Positions 6,367 through 13,262 of a stretch of 25,769 bases of DNA are shown piece after piece. The notes under the pieces are model-generated. The model was not told where the DNA came from. It saw nothing but the letters and a program-made list of their open reading frames with translations, and did no database searches. Position numbers and translations under genes: made by a program. Every line of letters starts with the position of its first letter. Position 1 is the stretch's first letter. The stretch comes from JBASTI01 sp964374025 (lineage in GTDB: Bacteria; Patescibacteriota; Minisyncoccia; Spechtbacterales; HO2-43-30), in the NCBI GenBank assembly GCA_964374025.1, contig CAYJWU010000009.1, forward strand, positions 1 through 25,769, in the 5' to 3' direction.

Positions 6367-7410
6367 ATGTTCCGCAAACTTATCCAATTTTCCCTCCTCA
6401 CATTTACCGCAGTAGATTTTATTGCTATTGTGTTTTTGTTGTACTTAACTGTGAGCTCGCTTGGGTCTCTGGATCCATCCAATAAAGAACTCGTTGATTT
6501 TAGAATTGAAAAGGGCCAGGGCGCGAAAGACATTGGGGCAAAGCTTGAGCAGGAGGGGATAATATCCAATGATTTATTCTTCAGCTATTATGTGTGGCGT
6601 AATGGGTCGGCTAAAACCTTGCAGGCAGGAGAGTATGAGTTGTCTCCTTCAATGACTATACCCGAAATTGTCGGCATAATTTCGGAGGGAAAAGTGAAGT
6701 TTGATCCGGGGATAAAAATAACTATACCGGAGGGCTACACCGCAAGTCAAATTGAAGACGCGCTTATCTCGGGCGGGCTAAATATAAAGAAAAGCGAGCT
6801 TCAGGAAGCAGTTGGAATAACCGCGCCTTTGGCCAGGGAGATTTTTGGGTTTGCTTTTTTGGCAGATCTTCCTTCGCGCGCGACCCTCGACGGCTTCCTG
6901 TTTCCCGACACTTATTTTTTTGATGAGAATGTTTCCCTTAACGATATAGTAAAAAGAATGCTTGGAAATTTTGACTCCAAAGTATCTGATGCCATGCGCG
7001 TTAAAATTAAAACGCGGGGGAAAAATTTATACGAAGTTGTCATCATGGCCTCCTTGCTTGAAAGAGAAGTCCAGACATACGAAGATATGCGCGTTGTGTC
7101 GGGAATTTTGTGGAAGCGCATGGAAATTGGAATGCCGCTTCAGGTGGACGCCACTGTCGCGTATCTTACGGGCAAAAAGACGGGCCAGATTACAAACGAA
7201 GATAAGCTTATAGATTCTCCATACAATACTTATAAGTATCGCGGCCTTACGCCGACCCCGATCGCAAATCCGGGGCTTCGGGCGATTCAGGCGGCCGCGG
7301 ATCCCTCGGAATCAGAATTTCTTTACTATCTTTCCGCGCCCTCTGGCGAAACTATATTTTCAAAGACGCTAGAGGAGCATAATGCGAATAAGACGAAGTA
7401 TCTAAGGTAG
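6367..7410 (+). CDS. mltG: endolytic peptidoglycan transglycosylase MltG
   Basis: MltG cleaves nascent glycan strands in the cell wall and so ends their polymerisation. The protein has one N-terminal membrane segment (about residues 8-31), a LysM-like stretch (about 43-120), and the YceG-type catalytic domain. The catalytic Glu is E232 in ASLLEREV. Other family landmarks are FLFPDTYFF (178-185), MPLQVDATVAYLTG (256-269), and SPYNTYKYRGLTPTPIANPG (284-303). The length of 347 aa is typical. The first ATG fits the membrane anchor. It is a single-gene unit after a strong terminator, with a -10 box 8 nt before the ATG and no ribosome site. Confidence 0.93.
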   Translation: MFRKLIQFSLLTFTAVDFIAIVFLLYLTVSSLGSLDPSNKELVDFRIEKGQGAKDIGAKLEQEGIISNDLFFSYYVWRNGSAKTLQAGEYELSPSMTIPEIVGIISEGKVKFDPGIKITIPEGYTASQIEDALISGGLNIKKSELQEAVGITAPLAREIFGFAFLADLPSRATLDGFLFPDTYFFDENVSLNDIVKRMLGNFDSKVSDAMRVKIKTRGKNLYEVVIMASLLEREVQTYEDMRVVSGILWKRMEIGMPLQVDATVAYLTGKKTGQITNEDKLIDSPYNTYKYRGLTPTPIANPGLRAIQAAADPSESEFLYYLSAPSGETIFSKTLEEHNANKTKYLR

Positions 7411-7442
7411 GGCAAGGGCGAAACCTTTGCCATTGACTTTTT
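7411..7442 (+). terminator. probable terminator after mltG
   Basis: GGCAAGGG (7411-7418) pairs with CCTTTGCC (7424-7431), with one G-U pair. The T-run comes 7 nt after the stem, so the signal is imperfect. It abuts the next -35 box. Confidence 0.45.
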
Positions 7443-7460
7443 GGCGGTTTTTGGTATCAT
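7433..7460 (+). promoter_or_regulatory. promoter of the permease gene
   Basis: TTGACT (7433-7438), 16 bp, TATCAT (7455-7460). Expected start about 7467, leader about 55 nt ending in an AGGAGAG ribosome site. Confidence 0.65.
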
Positions 7461-7522
7461 ATTTTTACGCACTTTTACAATAGAAGAACGGAATGACAAG
7501 AGAAGGCAGGAGAGTTTAAGCG

Positions 7523-9895
7523 ATGAAAAACGTAGAATTTAAGGCGGTCCTTGGGCTGTGGGTGACAGTACTTTCGCTCGGAGTCGGCAGTCTTATCGGC
7601 GGCGGACTCTTCGGACTGACGGGATACGCGGTGGGTTACAGCGGTCCTTCATTTTTGCTAGTGATTGCGCTCCTTGCGCTCTTAAATTTTCCAACAGTGA
7701 TGACGTATGCCGAGCTCGCGTTGGCAATTCCGGACGCGGGCGGAGGATACGCGTGGATCAAGACGGCGTTTGGGCCTAGTTTTGGGCACATCGCGGGGTG
7801 GGCGTCTTGGGGAGCTCACATGGTGGCTTGCGCCGTATACGCGCTCAATATCGGGTATTATGCCGTGGCAATCCTAACTCAATACATTGTTCCCGACACC
7901 ATCCTTTTGGGCGGAAATTACTCGTGGATTATGGGCATAGCTATAGGCTTTATCATCATCTGGTGTATCGTAAATATTCTGGGCACAAGTCAAAGCGGGC
8001 GATTTGGCATGTACCTTGTTCTCGCGGTGCTTGGGGTTATTGGTCTATACGTGGTACTTGGAGCAGCGACAATTTTTATGGATGCTCCCGCATCCGGGAA
8101 GAACTTCGCAGATCTTTTGCCGAAAGGTCCCTGGGGCCTTATTACCGCGATGGGAATATTCTCTCTTGCGTATCAGGGTTCCGAGATCGTCGCGCAAGGA
8201 GTAAAGGAGCTTAAAGATCCAAAGAAGGATTTAAAAAGGGCGCTTTTCTATTCGTACGGGATTATAGTCGCGATCTACGTTCTCGTTGCGGCCGTCGCAA
8301 TCGCGGGGGTTCACACTGATCAAATAAGCTGGGCAGTGCTTGCTGAAGCGAAAGAAGGAGCCATTGCGCGAAGCGCGTCTTTCTTTGTGTTTGGCTCAAC
8401 GCTTGTCGTGCTGGTTTTAGCTGCTGGTTTCGTCGCGTCGCTTGCCGCGCTTAACTCAACTATTTTTTCCGCAAGCCACACCGCAAAGGCGCTTGGAGAC
8501 GCAAAGAGCTTGCCCTATCCCTTCCGAATTTTACTCGAGAGACGCAACTCCCCGGTATTTGCGATAGTCGTCTCGGCTTGCTGCATGATTTTTATGGTAA
8601 TTGCCTTGCCGATGGAGGGCGTTGCCGCGGTAGCAAATCTTCTGTTTATTCTGCTGTTTTTGGCGCTCAACAGCGCTGCTATCAAATTGCGGATAGATCG
8701 CCCGGAGATAGCGCGACCATACAAAGTTCCCTTGTTTCCCCTCCTTAACCTTGGGGCTATGGCGGGATACGTCATCGTTGCGATACCGCTTTTTTCTGTA
8801 AGCGCTTGGGGGGTTACAATTTTCGTCGTCTGGTTTTTCATCGGAGTGCTTGTCTGGTTCCTCTTCGCGAAGAAAAATATCGAGGAAGAGATTGATAGCG
8901 CGGTTATCCACGAAGAATATCATCCATTTGGAAGTCAGACCTACGCGAAAGTTTTTTGTCCCATAATGAAAGGGACGAACTGGAAGGCATTGTTAGAAAT
9001 TACTCACGCGATAGCAAGGAAGTACAATACCGCTATGTATTTCTGTTTGTTGCAAGAACTGCCCAAAGGAGTCTCTTCGTTTAAGGAGTTTGATGCCGCG
9101 GATAGTCAAAAATCAGCAATGATGGAGTATGGGGTAGAGGTTTGCGACGCGCTTGTTAGCGCGTACAAAGAATATCCCGAAAAAGTAAGCCTTCGGTTTG
9201 CTTCGGCCGCTGTGTCCGCTTCTCCGCCGTCTTTTGACCGGATGGAAAGTTTTGGATACGTGCAGATTATTCGGGGCCTTGTGGAAAAGATAGATGCCGA
9301 TGTGCTTATTCTTCCTTTTGAGCAGATTGAATTTTTGAGAAGGGGATTTGGCTGGGCAATTCTCACGCGGCTGCTGCGCCAGACACGCTGCAATCTTATG
9401 GTTGTAAAGATTGGATCGGGATCAAGAGAGGGAAGGCCCTTGGATCGGTGTTTCGTTCCCTATATAGCGAGTCCCCACGGAAGATTACTATTTGATACGA
9501 TTCATGCCCTTAGAGAGTATGTAGGATCCACATTTCGCGTGCAATTTCTTCACCTAAAGGAGGCAGAACATTCACAGGAAAAGATTATCAAGGCCCAAAA
9601 AGAACTCGACAGGCATGGGTTTAGCGGAGCCGACCTCCTTGATGTCGCAGATATCGAAGGGGATAAATCCGCGGATATTATTGAAAGAGCAGGAAAATAC
9701 AATCTTGTTTTACTCGCGGCGCCAAGAGATCATTGGCTTCACGAGATGAAATTTGGGAATGTCGCGGAGGACGTATTGAAGAATCTGGATACAACGACGA
9801 TTGTCATGCACCGTCACCAAGAACCCTGGCACATGTTTGCTGCGCCGTTTGCGCGGCTGTATCATCGATTGTATCCTGATTCAAGCAGTGGTTAA
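7523..9895 (+). CDS. APC-family amino-acid permease fused to universal-stress-type domains
   Basis: Residues 1 to about 455 form an APC-superfamily transporter of about 12 membrane helices. The first carries the glycine-rich unwound segment LGVGSLIGGGLFGLTG that binds the amino-acid backbone. From about 470 to 790 the protein is soluble and resembles two universal stress protein (UspA-like) domains, including RCNLMVVKIGSGSREG near 625 and the final TTIVMHRH near 760. Permease-Usp fusions exist in bacteria and archaea, where the Usp part may sense nucleotides or regulate uptake. Substrate specificity cannot be read. In a reduced genome without much amino-acid synthesis, import is expected to be central. 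AGGAG precedes the ATG; the gene ends at a strong terminator. Confidence 0.88.
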   Translation: MKNVEFKAVLGLWVTVLSLGVGSLIGGGLFGLTGYAVGYSGPSFLLVIALLALLNFPTVMTYAELALAIPDAGGGYAWIKTAFGPSFGHIAGWASWGAHMVACAVYALNIGYYAVAILTQYIVPDTILLGGNYSWIMGIAIGFIIIWCIVNILGTSQSGRFGMYLVLAVLGVIGLYVVLGAATIFMDAPASGKNFADLLPKGPWGLITAMGIFSLAYQGSEIVAQGVKELKDPKKDLKRALFYSYGIIVAIYVLVAAVAIAGVHTDQISWAVLAEAKEGAIARSASFFVFGSTLVVLVLAAGFVASLAALNSTIFSASHTAKALGDAKSLPYPFRILLERRNSPVFAIVVSACCMIFMVIALPMEGVAAVANLLFILLFLALNSAAIKLRIDRPEIARPYKVPLFPLLNLGAMAGYVIVAIPLFSVSAWGVTIFVVWFFIGVLVWFLFAKKNIEEEIDSAVIHEEYHPFGSQTYAKVFCPIMKGTNWKALLEITHAIARKYNTAMYFCLLQELPKGVSSFKEFDAADSQKSAMMEYGVEVCDALVSAYKEYPEKVSLRFASAAVSASPPSFDRMESFGYVQIIRGLVEKIDADVLILPFEQIEFLRRGFGWAILTRLLRQTRCNLMVVKIGSGSREGRPLDRCFVPYIASPHGRLLFDTIHALREYVGSTFRVQFLHLKEAEHSQEKIIKAQKELDRHGFSGADLLDVADIEGDKSADIIERAGKYNLVLLAAPRDHWLHEMKFGNVAEDVLKNLDTTTIVMHRHQEPWHMFAAPFARLYHRLYPDSSSG

Positions 9896-9925
9896 GCTTC
9901 TCTCTCTATGCAGAGAAGCTTTTTT
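9894..9925 (+). terminator. rho-independent terminator
   Basis: AAGCTTCTCT (9894-9903) pairs with AGAGAAGCTT (9912-9921), 8-nt loop, followed by T residues. It overlaps the stop codon of the permease gene. Confidence 0.88.
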
Positions 9926-9990
9926 ATGTTAGAAATTACATAATTGCACCTTAACAATTCCCTGGGAGTGTTACGGGAAAGGAGGGGGCT

Positions 9991-11226
9991 ATGGAGTACA
10001 CCGGAAGACTTAATATAGAAGACTTCAAAAACGTAACCCGGAGATGGTCCCTTGCCGCAATGATCGCAGATCCCTTGATGCACCTCGGTGCCTCCTTCGC
10101 GATTTATTTGATGGTAACGGGAGGATTCCATATACCGGGGTTGTTTCAAAATACTTTGAATTTTTGGCTGATCCTTGTCGCGTTTGGCGGACTATTTTTT
10201 GCCGGTTTGCATATCCTTGGGACAGTGTTTCCTAATCACTACATGAAGGGTATGCCCCTGAGGTATGACGGTGTATTCGCTGGAATACTTCTTTACTTTG
10301 GCGGTTTAACCGGCGCGTTCGTTATCTTTGTAATGGCTTTGCCTGCCTTTTCCGTGGGGATGTGGCTTTCGTTTTATATCCTCTTTTGGATGGGAATTCT
10401 GGGAATAACTATTGGCTATCATCGCTTGCCCACGCACAGGGCCTTTAAGTGTGGCAAGAATTTTACGAGGATGCTTTTGGGAGTAGGCTCGACAGCTCGT
10501 CAGAACGATGCCGATAAATGGGGAAGAAATCATCTTATACACCACGAACGCACCGAAATAGAGGCGCAGGATCCCCATACCCCCAGGGAAACATTTTTTC
10601 ATGCCCATATCGGATCGATATGGTACGCCTATATATATCCTCCTGAAATATGGGAGCTGAAGCAGTTTACAAGGGGTCTTAAAGATGACCCCATAGTGCA
10701 GGAGCAGAAAAAGTATTACACGTCTGTTATGGTAGGCGGATTCATCGTGCCGTTTCTGGTTTTCTTTTTTGCGGGATTATGGAATAGCGATGAATTTAGT
10801 TTACTAAACGGTTTTCGGGAAGGCATGAAAGCGTTTTTGCTTGCCGGATTTCTGCGGTTTGTAATTTGCTACCACATAACGTTGTCTGTTAATTCATGGT
10901 CTCATAAATGGGGGCCCAAGCCGTTTAGAAGCAGAAATACCGGAGACAGCACCGATCCATGGTATCTTGCGCTTTTCTCCGCTGGAGAAAATTTACAGAA
11001 TATTCATCATCTTATGGATAAAGTTGCTTGCTATTGGATAGATAGGCGACATCCTGATTTTTCCGGAGCTATTATCGTAGCGCTTGAAAGAATAGGACGC
11101 TTTAGAACTTTCAACAAACTGGGCCTGCCGTATGCCTTGGAGACAATAGGGCCTAAGCGGCTTAAATTTATGAGAGAGCGTACTGTTCAGAATCAGAGAG
11201 TAAAAGTGAAAGGAATTGCCCCATGA
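9991..11226 (+). CDS. membrane fatty-acid desaturase (acyl desaturase)
   Basis: This di-iron membrane enzyme introduces a double bond into acyl chains. All three His boxes are visible: HRLPTH (144-149), HLIHH (181-185) and NIHH (337-340), plus NSWSHKWG (301-308), another hallmark of delta-9 type desaturases. Four or more hydrophobic segments flank them (about 30-45, 57-78, 95-140, 245-295). The length of 411 aa is somewhat longer than bacterial averages. AAAGGAGG precedes the ATG. I see no strong promoter in the 65 nt after the terminator. CPR bacteria usually lack fatty-acid synthesis, so the enzyme may remodel lipids taken from a host cell; that is inference. Confidence 0.9.
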   Translation: MEYTGRLNIEDFKNVTRRWSLAAMIADPLMHLGASFAIYLMVTGGFHIPGLFQNTLNFWLILVAFGGLFFAGLHILGTVFPNHYMKGMPLRYDGVFAGILLYFGGLTGAFVIFVMALPAFSVGMWLSFYILFWMGILGITIGYHRLPTHRAFKCGKNFTRMLLGVGSTARQNDADKWGRNHLIHHERTEIEAQDPHTPRETFFHAHIGSIWYAYIYPPEIWELKQFTRGLKDDPIVQEQKKYYTSVMVGGFIVPFLVFFFAGLWNSDEFSLLNGFREGMKAFLLAGFLRFVICYHITLSVNSWSHKWGPKPFRSRNTGDSTDPWYLALFSAGENLQNIHHLMDKVACYWIDRRHPDFSGAIIVALERIGRFRTFNKLGLPYALETIGPKRLKFMRERTVQNQRVKVKGIAP

Positions 11227-11248
11227 TCCCATGATAAAGAAGTTCGCT

Positions 11249-11275
11249 AGCCCGCCATCTCTTGACGGGTTTTTT
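11249..11275 (+). terminator. terminator after the desaturase gene
   Basis: AGCCCG (11249-11254) pairs with CGGGTT (11266-11271) over 6 bp with one G-U, followed by a T-run. The -35 box of rplJ lies in its loop and right arm. Confidence 0.55.
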
Positions 11276-11290
11276 GTTTGGGTGTAGAGT
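11262..11290 (+). promoter_or_regulatory. rplJL promoter
   Basis: TTGACG (11262-11267), 17 bp, TAGAGT (11285-11290). The expected start (about 11297) falls just before the first pairing arm of the leader, so the mRNA would begin with that structure. Confidence 0.7.
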
Positions 11291-11301
11291 GGGAACATAA
11301 C

Positions 11302-11405
11302 AGCCATAGACCATGGGCAACAAAAATAAGACCCATGCAGGCAAGATGAATTTTTGTCTACCTGCGGTAGACAGGTCTATGGCTTCTTTCTAGAAGCCGG
11401 TTTTT
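11302..11405 (+). promoter_or_regulatory. rplJ leader with attenuator (L10-leader-like)
   Basis: An 11-bp stem P1 joins 11302-11312 to 11374-11384. Inside it are ATGGG/CCCAT (11313-11317/11332-11336), stacked directly on P1, and GCAGG/CCTGC (11337-11341/11361-11365). A terminator hairpin GGCTTCT/AGAAGCC (11381-11387/11392-11398) with a following T-run ends 6 nt before the ATG. P1 and the terminator share 11381-11384, so they cannot both form: a classic attenuator. Rfam L10 leaders in low-GC Gram-positives have the same position and logic, with L10 as ligand. A 15-bp hairpin of the 6-3-6 family (11357-11371) lies inside and offers a third alternative fold. Which state L10 favours cannot be read. 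Confidence 0.78.
11357..11371. repeat. 15-bp hairpin in the rplJ leader
   Basis: TCTACC-TGC-GGTAGA, the 6-3-6 geometry with TC and GA ends. An extra G-C pair at each side extends the stem to 7 bp. Confidence 0.85.
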
Positions 11406-11411
11406 ATTATC

Positions 11412-11957
11412 ATGGCAATTACGCGCGCAGAAAAAGAAGAAATCATAAGAGACCTTGAGGATAAATTGAAAAGACACAAGTCCGCTGTTTTTGTGAATTA
11501 CAGCGGCATAAATGTGGGAAATTTGGAGAAGATACGAGGAGAGCTTCGCAAAGAGGGCATTGATATCAAAGTCGCAAAAAAGACATTGTTGGATTTGGTA
11601 CTGAAAAAACTTAATATAAGTATTGACATAAAATCCCTTTCCGGACAAGTCGCAGTTGTTTTGGGGTACGGAGACGAGACAGCCCCCGCGAAAATTATCA
11701 GTAAATTCGCGAAAGAATTGGAAAAGCTCAAAATTCTTGGCGGAATTTTTTCCGCCGAAGGCGGATCCGCCTCTGGCGGAGAAAAAATATTTGTCGGGCC
11801 CGAGAAAGTGGCGGCCCTTGCAAGCATCCCGTCCCGTAAAGTATTGCTTGCTAAAATGGCGGGATCCATGCAGGCGCCAATGGCCGGCATGGTTAGTGTG
11901 CTTTCGGGCAATATGAGGGGGTTGGTGCAGGTGCTAAACGCTTTAAGTCAAAAATAA
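11412..11957 (+). CDS. rplJ: 50S ribosomal protein L10
   Basis: L10 anchors L7/L12 dimers to the ribosomal stalk and usually represses its own operon. The N-terminal rRNA-binding domain (KSAVFVNYSGINVGNLEKIR, 23-42; KVAKKTLLDLVLK, 53-65) and the C-terminal L12-binding helix are present. Residues 114-123 (SAEGGSASGG) derive from a twin hairpin; removal leaves GGIFEKIFVGPEKVAALA, which matches the spacing of ordinary L10 proteins. At 181 aa it is about ten residues longer than usual, as expected. No Shine-Dalgarno sequence lies before the ATG, where the attenuator's T-run sits. rplL follows after 24 nt. rplK, rplA and rpoBC, normally adjacent, are not in this window. Confidence 0.94.
   Translation: MAITRAEKEEIIRDLEDKLKRHKSAVFVNYSGINVGNLEKIRGELRKEGIDIKVAKKTLLDLVLKKLNISIDIKSLSGQVAVVLGYGDETAPAKIISKFAKELEKLKILGGIFSAEGGSASGGEKIFVGPEKVAALASIPSRKVLLAKMAGSMQAPMAGMVSVLSGNMRGLVQVLNALSQK
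11751..11780. repeat. twin 15-bp hairpins inside rplJ
   Basis: TCCGCC-GAA-GGCGGA (11751-11765) then TCCGCC-TCT-GGCGGA (11766-11780). Codon-aligned and in the same frame as the copies in the deacetylase gene and rpmG. The arms are identical to those copies; only the loop codons differ. Confidence 0.95.
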
Positions 11958-11981
11958 TAATTATAATTAGTAACTAAAATT

Positions 11982-12476
11982 ATGGCAGAGGAAAAAGATA
12001 CAATAGAACCCGCCGCAAGTCTCGCTTCGCGAGACAAGCAGGCTGGCCCGCCACAATCCGAAGGTTTGGGCGAGGAAAAAGTAGAAGTACCCAAGAAGTT
12101 TGCAAAACTTGTAGGCGAGATTGAGCAAATGAGTGTGCTCGATCTTGCTGAACTCGTGAAGGTTCTCGAGAAAAAGTTTGGCGTCTCCGCGGTCCAAACG
12201 TACGCCGCAGGCGCAGTCGGGACTCCGACCCCTGCGGAGCAGGGCGTCGGAGCTGCCGAGGAGAAGTCATCTTTTACGGTGGAGCTCAAAGAGGCCGGCT
12301 CCAACAAAATCGGGGTAATTAAGGCCGTGCGCGCGGTAACTGAACTCGGCCTAAAAGAGGCAAAGGATTTGGTAGAATCAGCGCCAAAAGTTGTCAAAGA
12401 AAATGTGGCAAAGGAAGAGGCAGAGGCGATGAAAAAGAAGCTTGAGGAAGCCGGCGCAAAAGTGGAATTAAGATAA
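11982..12476 (+). CDS. rplL: 50S ribosomal protein L7/L12
   Basis: The stalk protein that recruits translation factors. The N-terminal dimerisation helix (VPKKFAKLVGEIEQ then MSVLDLAELVKVLEKKFGV, about 34-67), a hinge, and the C-terminal factor-binding domain (KIGVIKAVRAVTELGLKEAK, 107-126; then DLVESAPKVVKE) are all present. At 164 aa it is about 35-40 residues longer than usual. Much of the excess is in the N-terminal tail (residues about 8-32, containing a 17-bp palindrome) and in the hinge, where a 28-nt palindrome lies at 12224-12251. Both are places where extra residues should be tolerated. No Shine-Dalgarno sequence; the gene is cotranscribed with rplJ. Confidence 0.94.
   Translation: MAEEKDTIEPAASLASRDKQAGPPQSEGLGEEKVEVPKKFAKLVGEIEQMSVLDLAELVKVLEKKFGVSAVQTYAAGAVGTPTPAEQGVGAAEEKSSFTVELKEAGSNKIGVIKAVRAVTELGLKEAKDLVESAPKVVKENVAKEEAEAMKKKLEEAGAKVELR
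12019..12035. repeat. hairpin in the N-terminal tail of rplL
   Basis: GTCTCGC-TTC-GCGAGAC; its core TCTCGC-TTC-GCGAGA (12020-12034) has the 6-3-6 geometry and TC/GA ends. Unlike the rplJ copy it is not codon-aligned at its first base. It encodes part of SLASRD. Confidence 0.88.
12224..12251. repeat. 12-bp palindrome in the rplL hinge
   Basis: TCCGACCCCTGC (12224-12235) pairs with GCAGGG (12239-12244) and GTCGGA (12246-12251), one bulged C, loop GGA. It encodes the Pro/Gly-rich hinge. Confidence 0.75.
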
Positions 12477-12477
12477 C

Positions 12478-12507
12478 TTGACCTTTCTATGCGCGTGAGG
12501 GTATACT
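12478..12507 (+). promoter_or_regulatory. promoter of the 12519 gene, near-leaderless
   Basis: TTGACC (12478-12483), 18 bp, TATACT (12502-12507). The expected start near 12514 leaves about 5 nt before the ATG at 12519. The -35 box begins 2 nt after the rplL stop. Confidence 0.7.
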
Positions 12508-12518
12508 GATATGAAGAT

Positions 12519-13136
12519 ATGTCTGATCAGATTCTGGAACAACTTTTTGAGTCTCATCCAAAGGTAAGGTTGCTTAAGCTTTTTTTGCGCAATCAAAAAT
12601 CCAAATTTACAATTCACGACGCGAAGGAGCGGGCTCAGCTTGACGCAAGGACCGCGGAAAATACTCTGGAGAAACTCCGCAAAGCAGGGGTTCTAAAATC
12701 TTACTCTCGGAAAGTCGCTAAACTCCCAAAAGACAAAACTGCTTCAAAGTCAGCGAAAACTTATTTCATCAATTCCTCGTTTATGTTTTTCGATGAGTTG
12801 CGCGGACTCGTTTTAAAATCCTCCCCTGCTTCGAAATCCCGTATTTTAAAACGGATAAAGGGACTCGGCCGGATAAAATTGGTCGCGCTGTCCGGTATTT
12901 TTATGAAGCCGGACAGAGAACTTTCCCGCACGGATATTTTGATCGTGGGGGACTATATTTCCGAAAAACGCTTCCAGAATTTTATGAGGCAGCTCGAAGC
13001 CGAAGCAGGATGCGAGATACACTACAGTCTTCTTACTTCGGATGAATTTTCCTATCGATGGAAGATGCTGGATAGATTTCTGCTGGATATTTTGGAGCGC
13101 CCAAATGAAATTCTCATAAATAAACTGGGAGTGTAG
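12519..13136 (+). CDS. winged-helix protein, possibly with a degenerate nucleotidyltransferase domain
   Basis: The first 70 residues look like a winged helix: a helix (PKVRLLKLFLRN), then FTIHDAKERAQLDARTAENT as the turn and recognition helix, then a basic wing. Residues about 115-205 contain RIKLVALSGIF and RTDILIVGDYI, which resemble the GS and DxD strands of MNT-type nucleotidyltransferases, with the motifs eroded (SG for GS, TD for the first metal Asp). I would call it a transcriptional regulator with low certainty on the second domain. It has its own near-leaderless promoter. Its TAG stop shares its last base with the first base of tRNA-Val, so the two are probably one transcript. Confidence 0.65.
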   Translation: MSDQILEQLFESHPKVRLLKLFLRNQKSKFTIHDAKERAQLDARTAENTLEKLRKAGVLKSYSRKVAKLPKDKTASKSAKTYFINSSFMFFDELRGLVLKSSPASKSRILKRIKGLGRIKLVALSGIFMKPDRELSRTDILIVGDYISEKRFQNFMRQLEAEAGCEIHYSLLTSDEFSYRWKMLDRFLLDILERPNEILINKLGV

Positions 13137-13212
13137 GGCGCATAGCTCAGTTGGCTAGAGCGTTGCATTCACATTGCAAAGGTCTCTGGTTCGAATCCAG
13201 ATGCGCCCACCA
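13136..13212 (+). tRNA. tRNA-Val (CAC), CCA encoded
   Basis: Acceptor GGGCGCA/TGCGCCC, D stem GCTC/GAGC, anticodon stem TTGCA/TGCAA with loop TTCACAT giving CAC, T arm TCTGG/CCAGA with TTCGAAT, discriminator A and genomic CCA at 13210-13212. It is the only tRNA of the three here with encoded CCA. Its first base is the last base of the preceding stop codon. Confidence 0.95.
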
Positions 13213-13220
13213 TACATATT

Positions 13221-13247
13221 GCGCTTCTCAGTGAGCGCGGTTTTTTT
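13221..13247 (+). terminator. terminator after tRNA-Val
   Basis: GCGCT (13221-13225) pairs with AGCGC (13234-13238), followed by GG and seven T. Confidence 0.7.
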
Positions 13248-13262
13248 ATTTCGCGAAACTTC

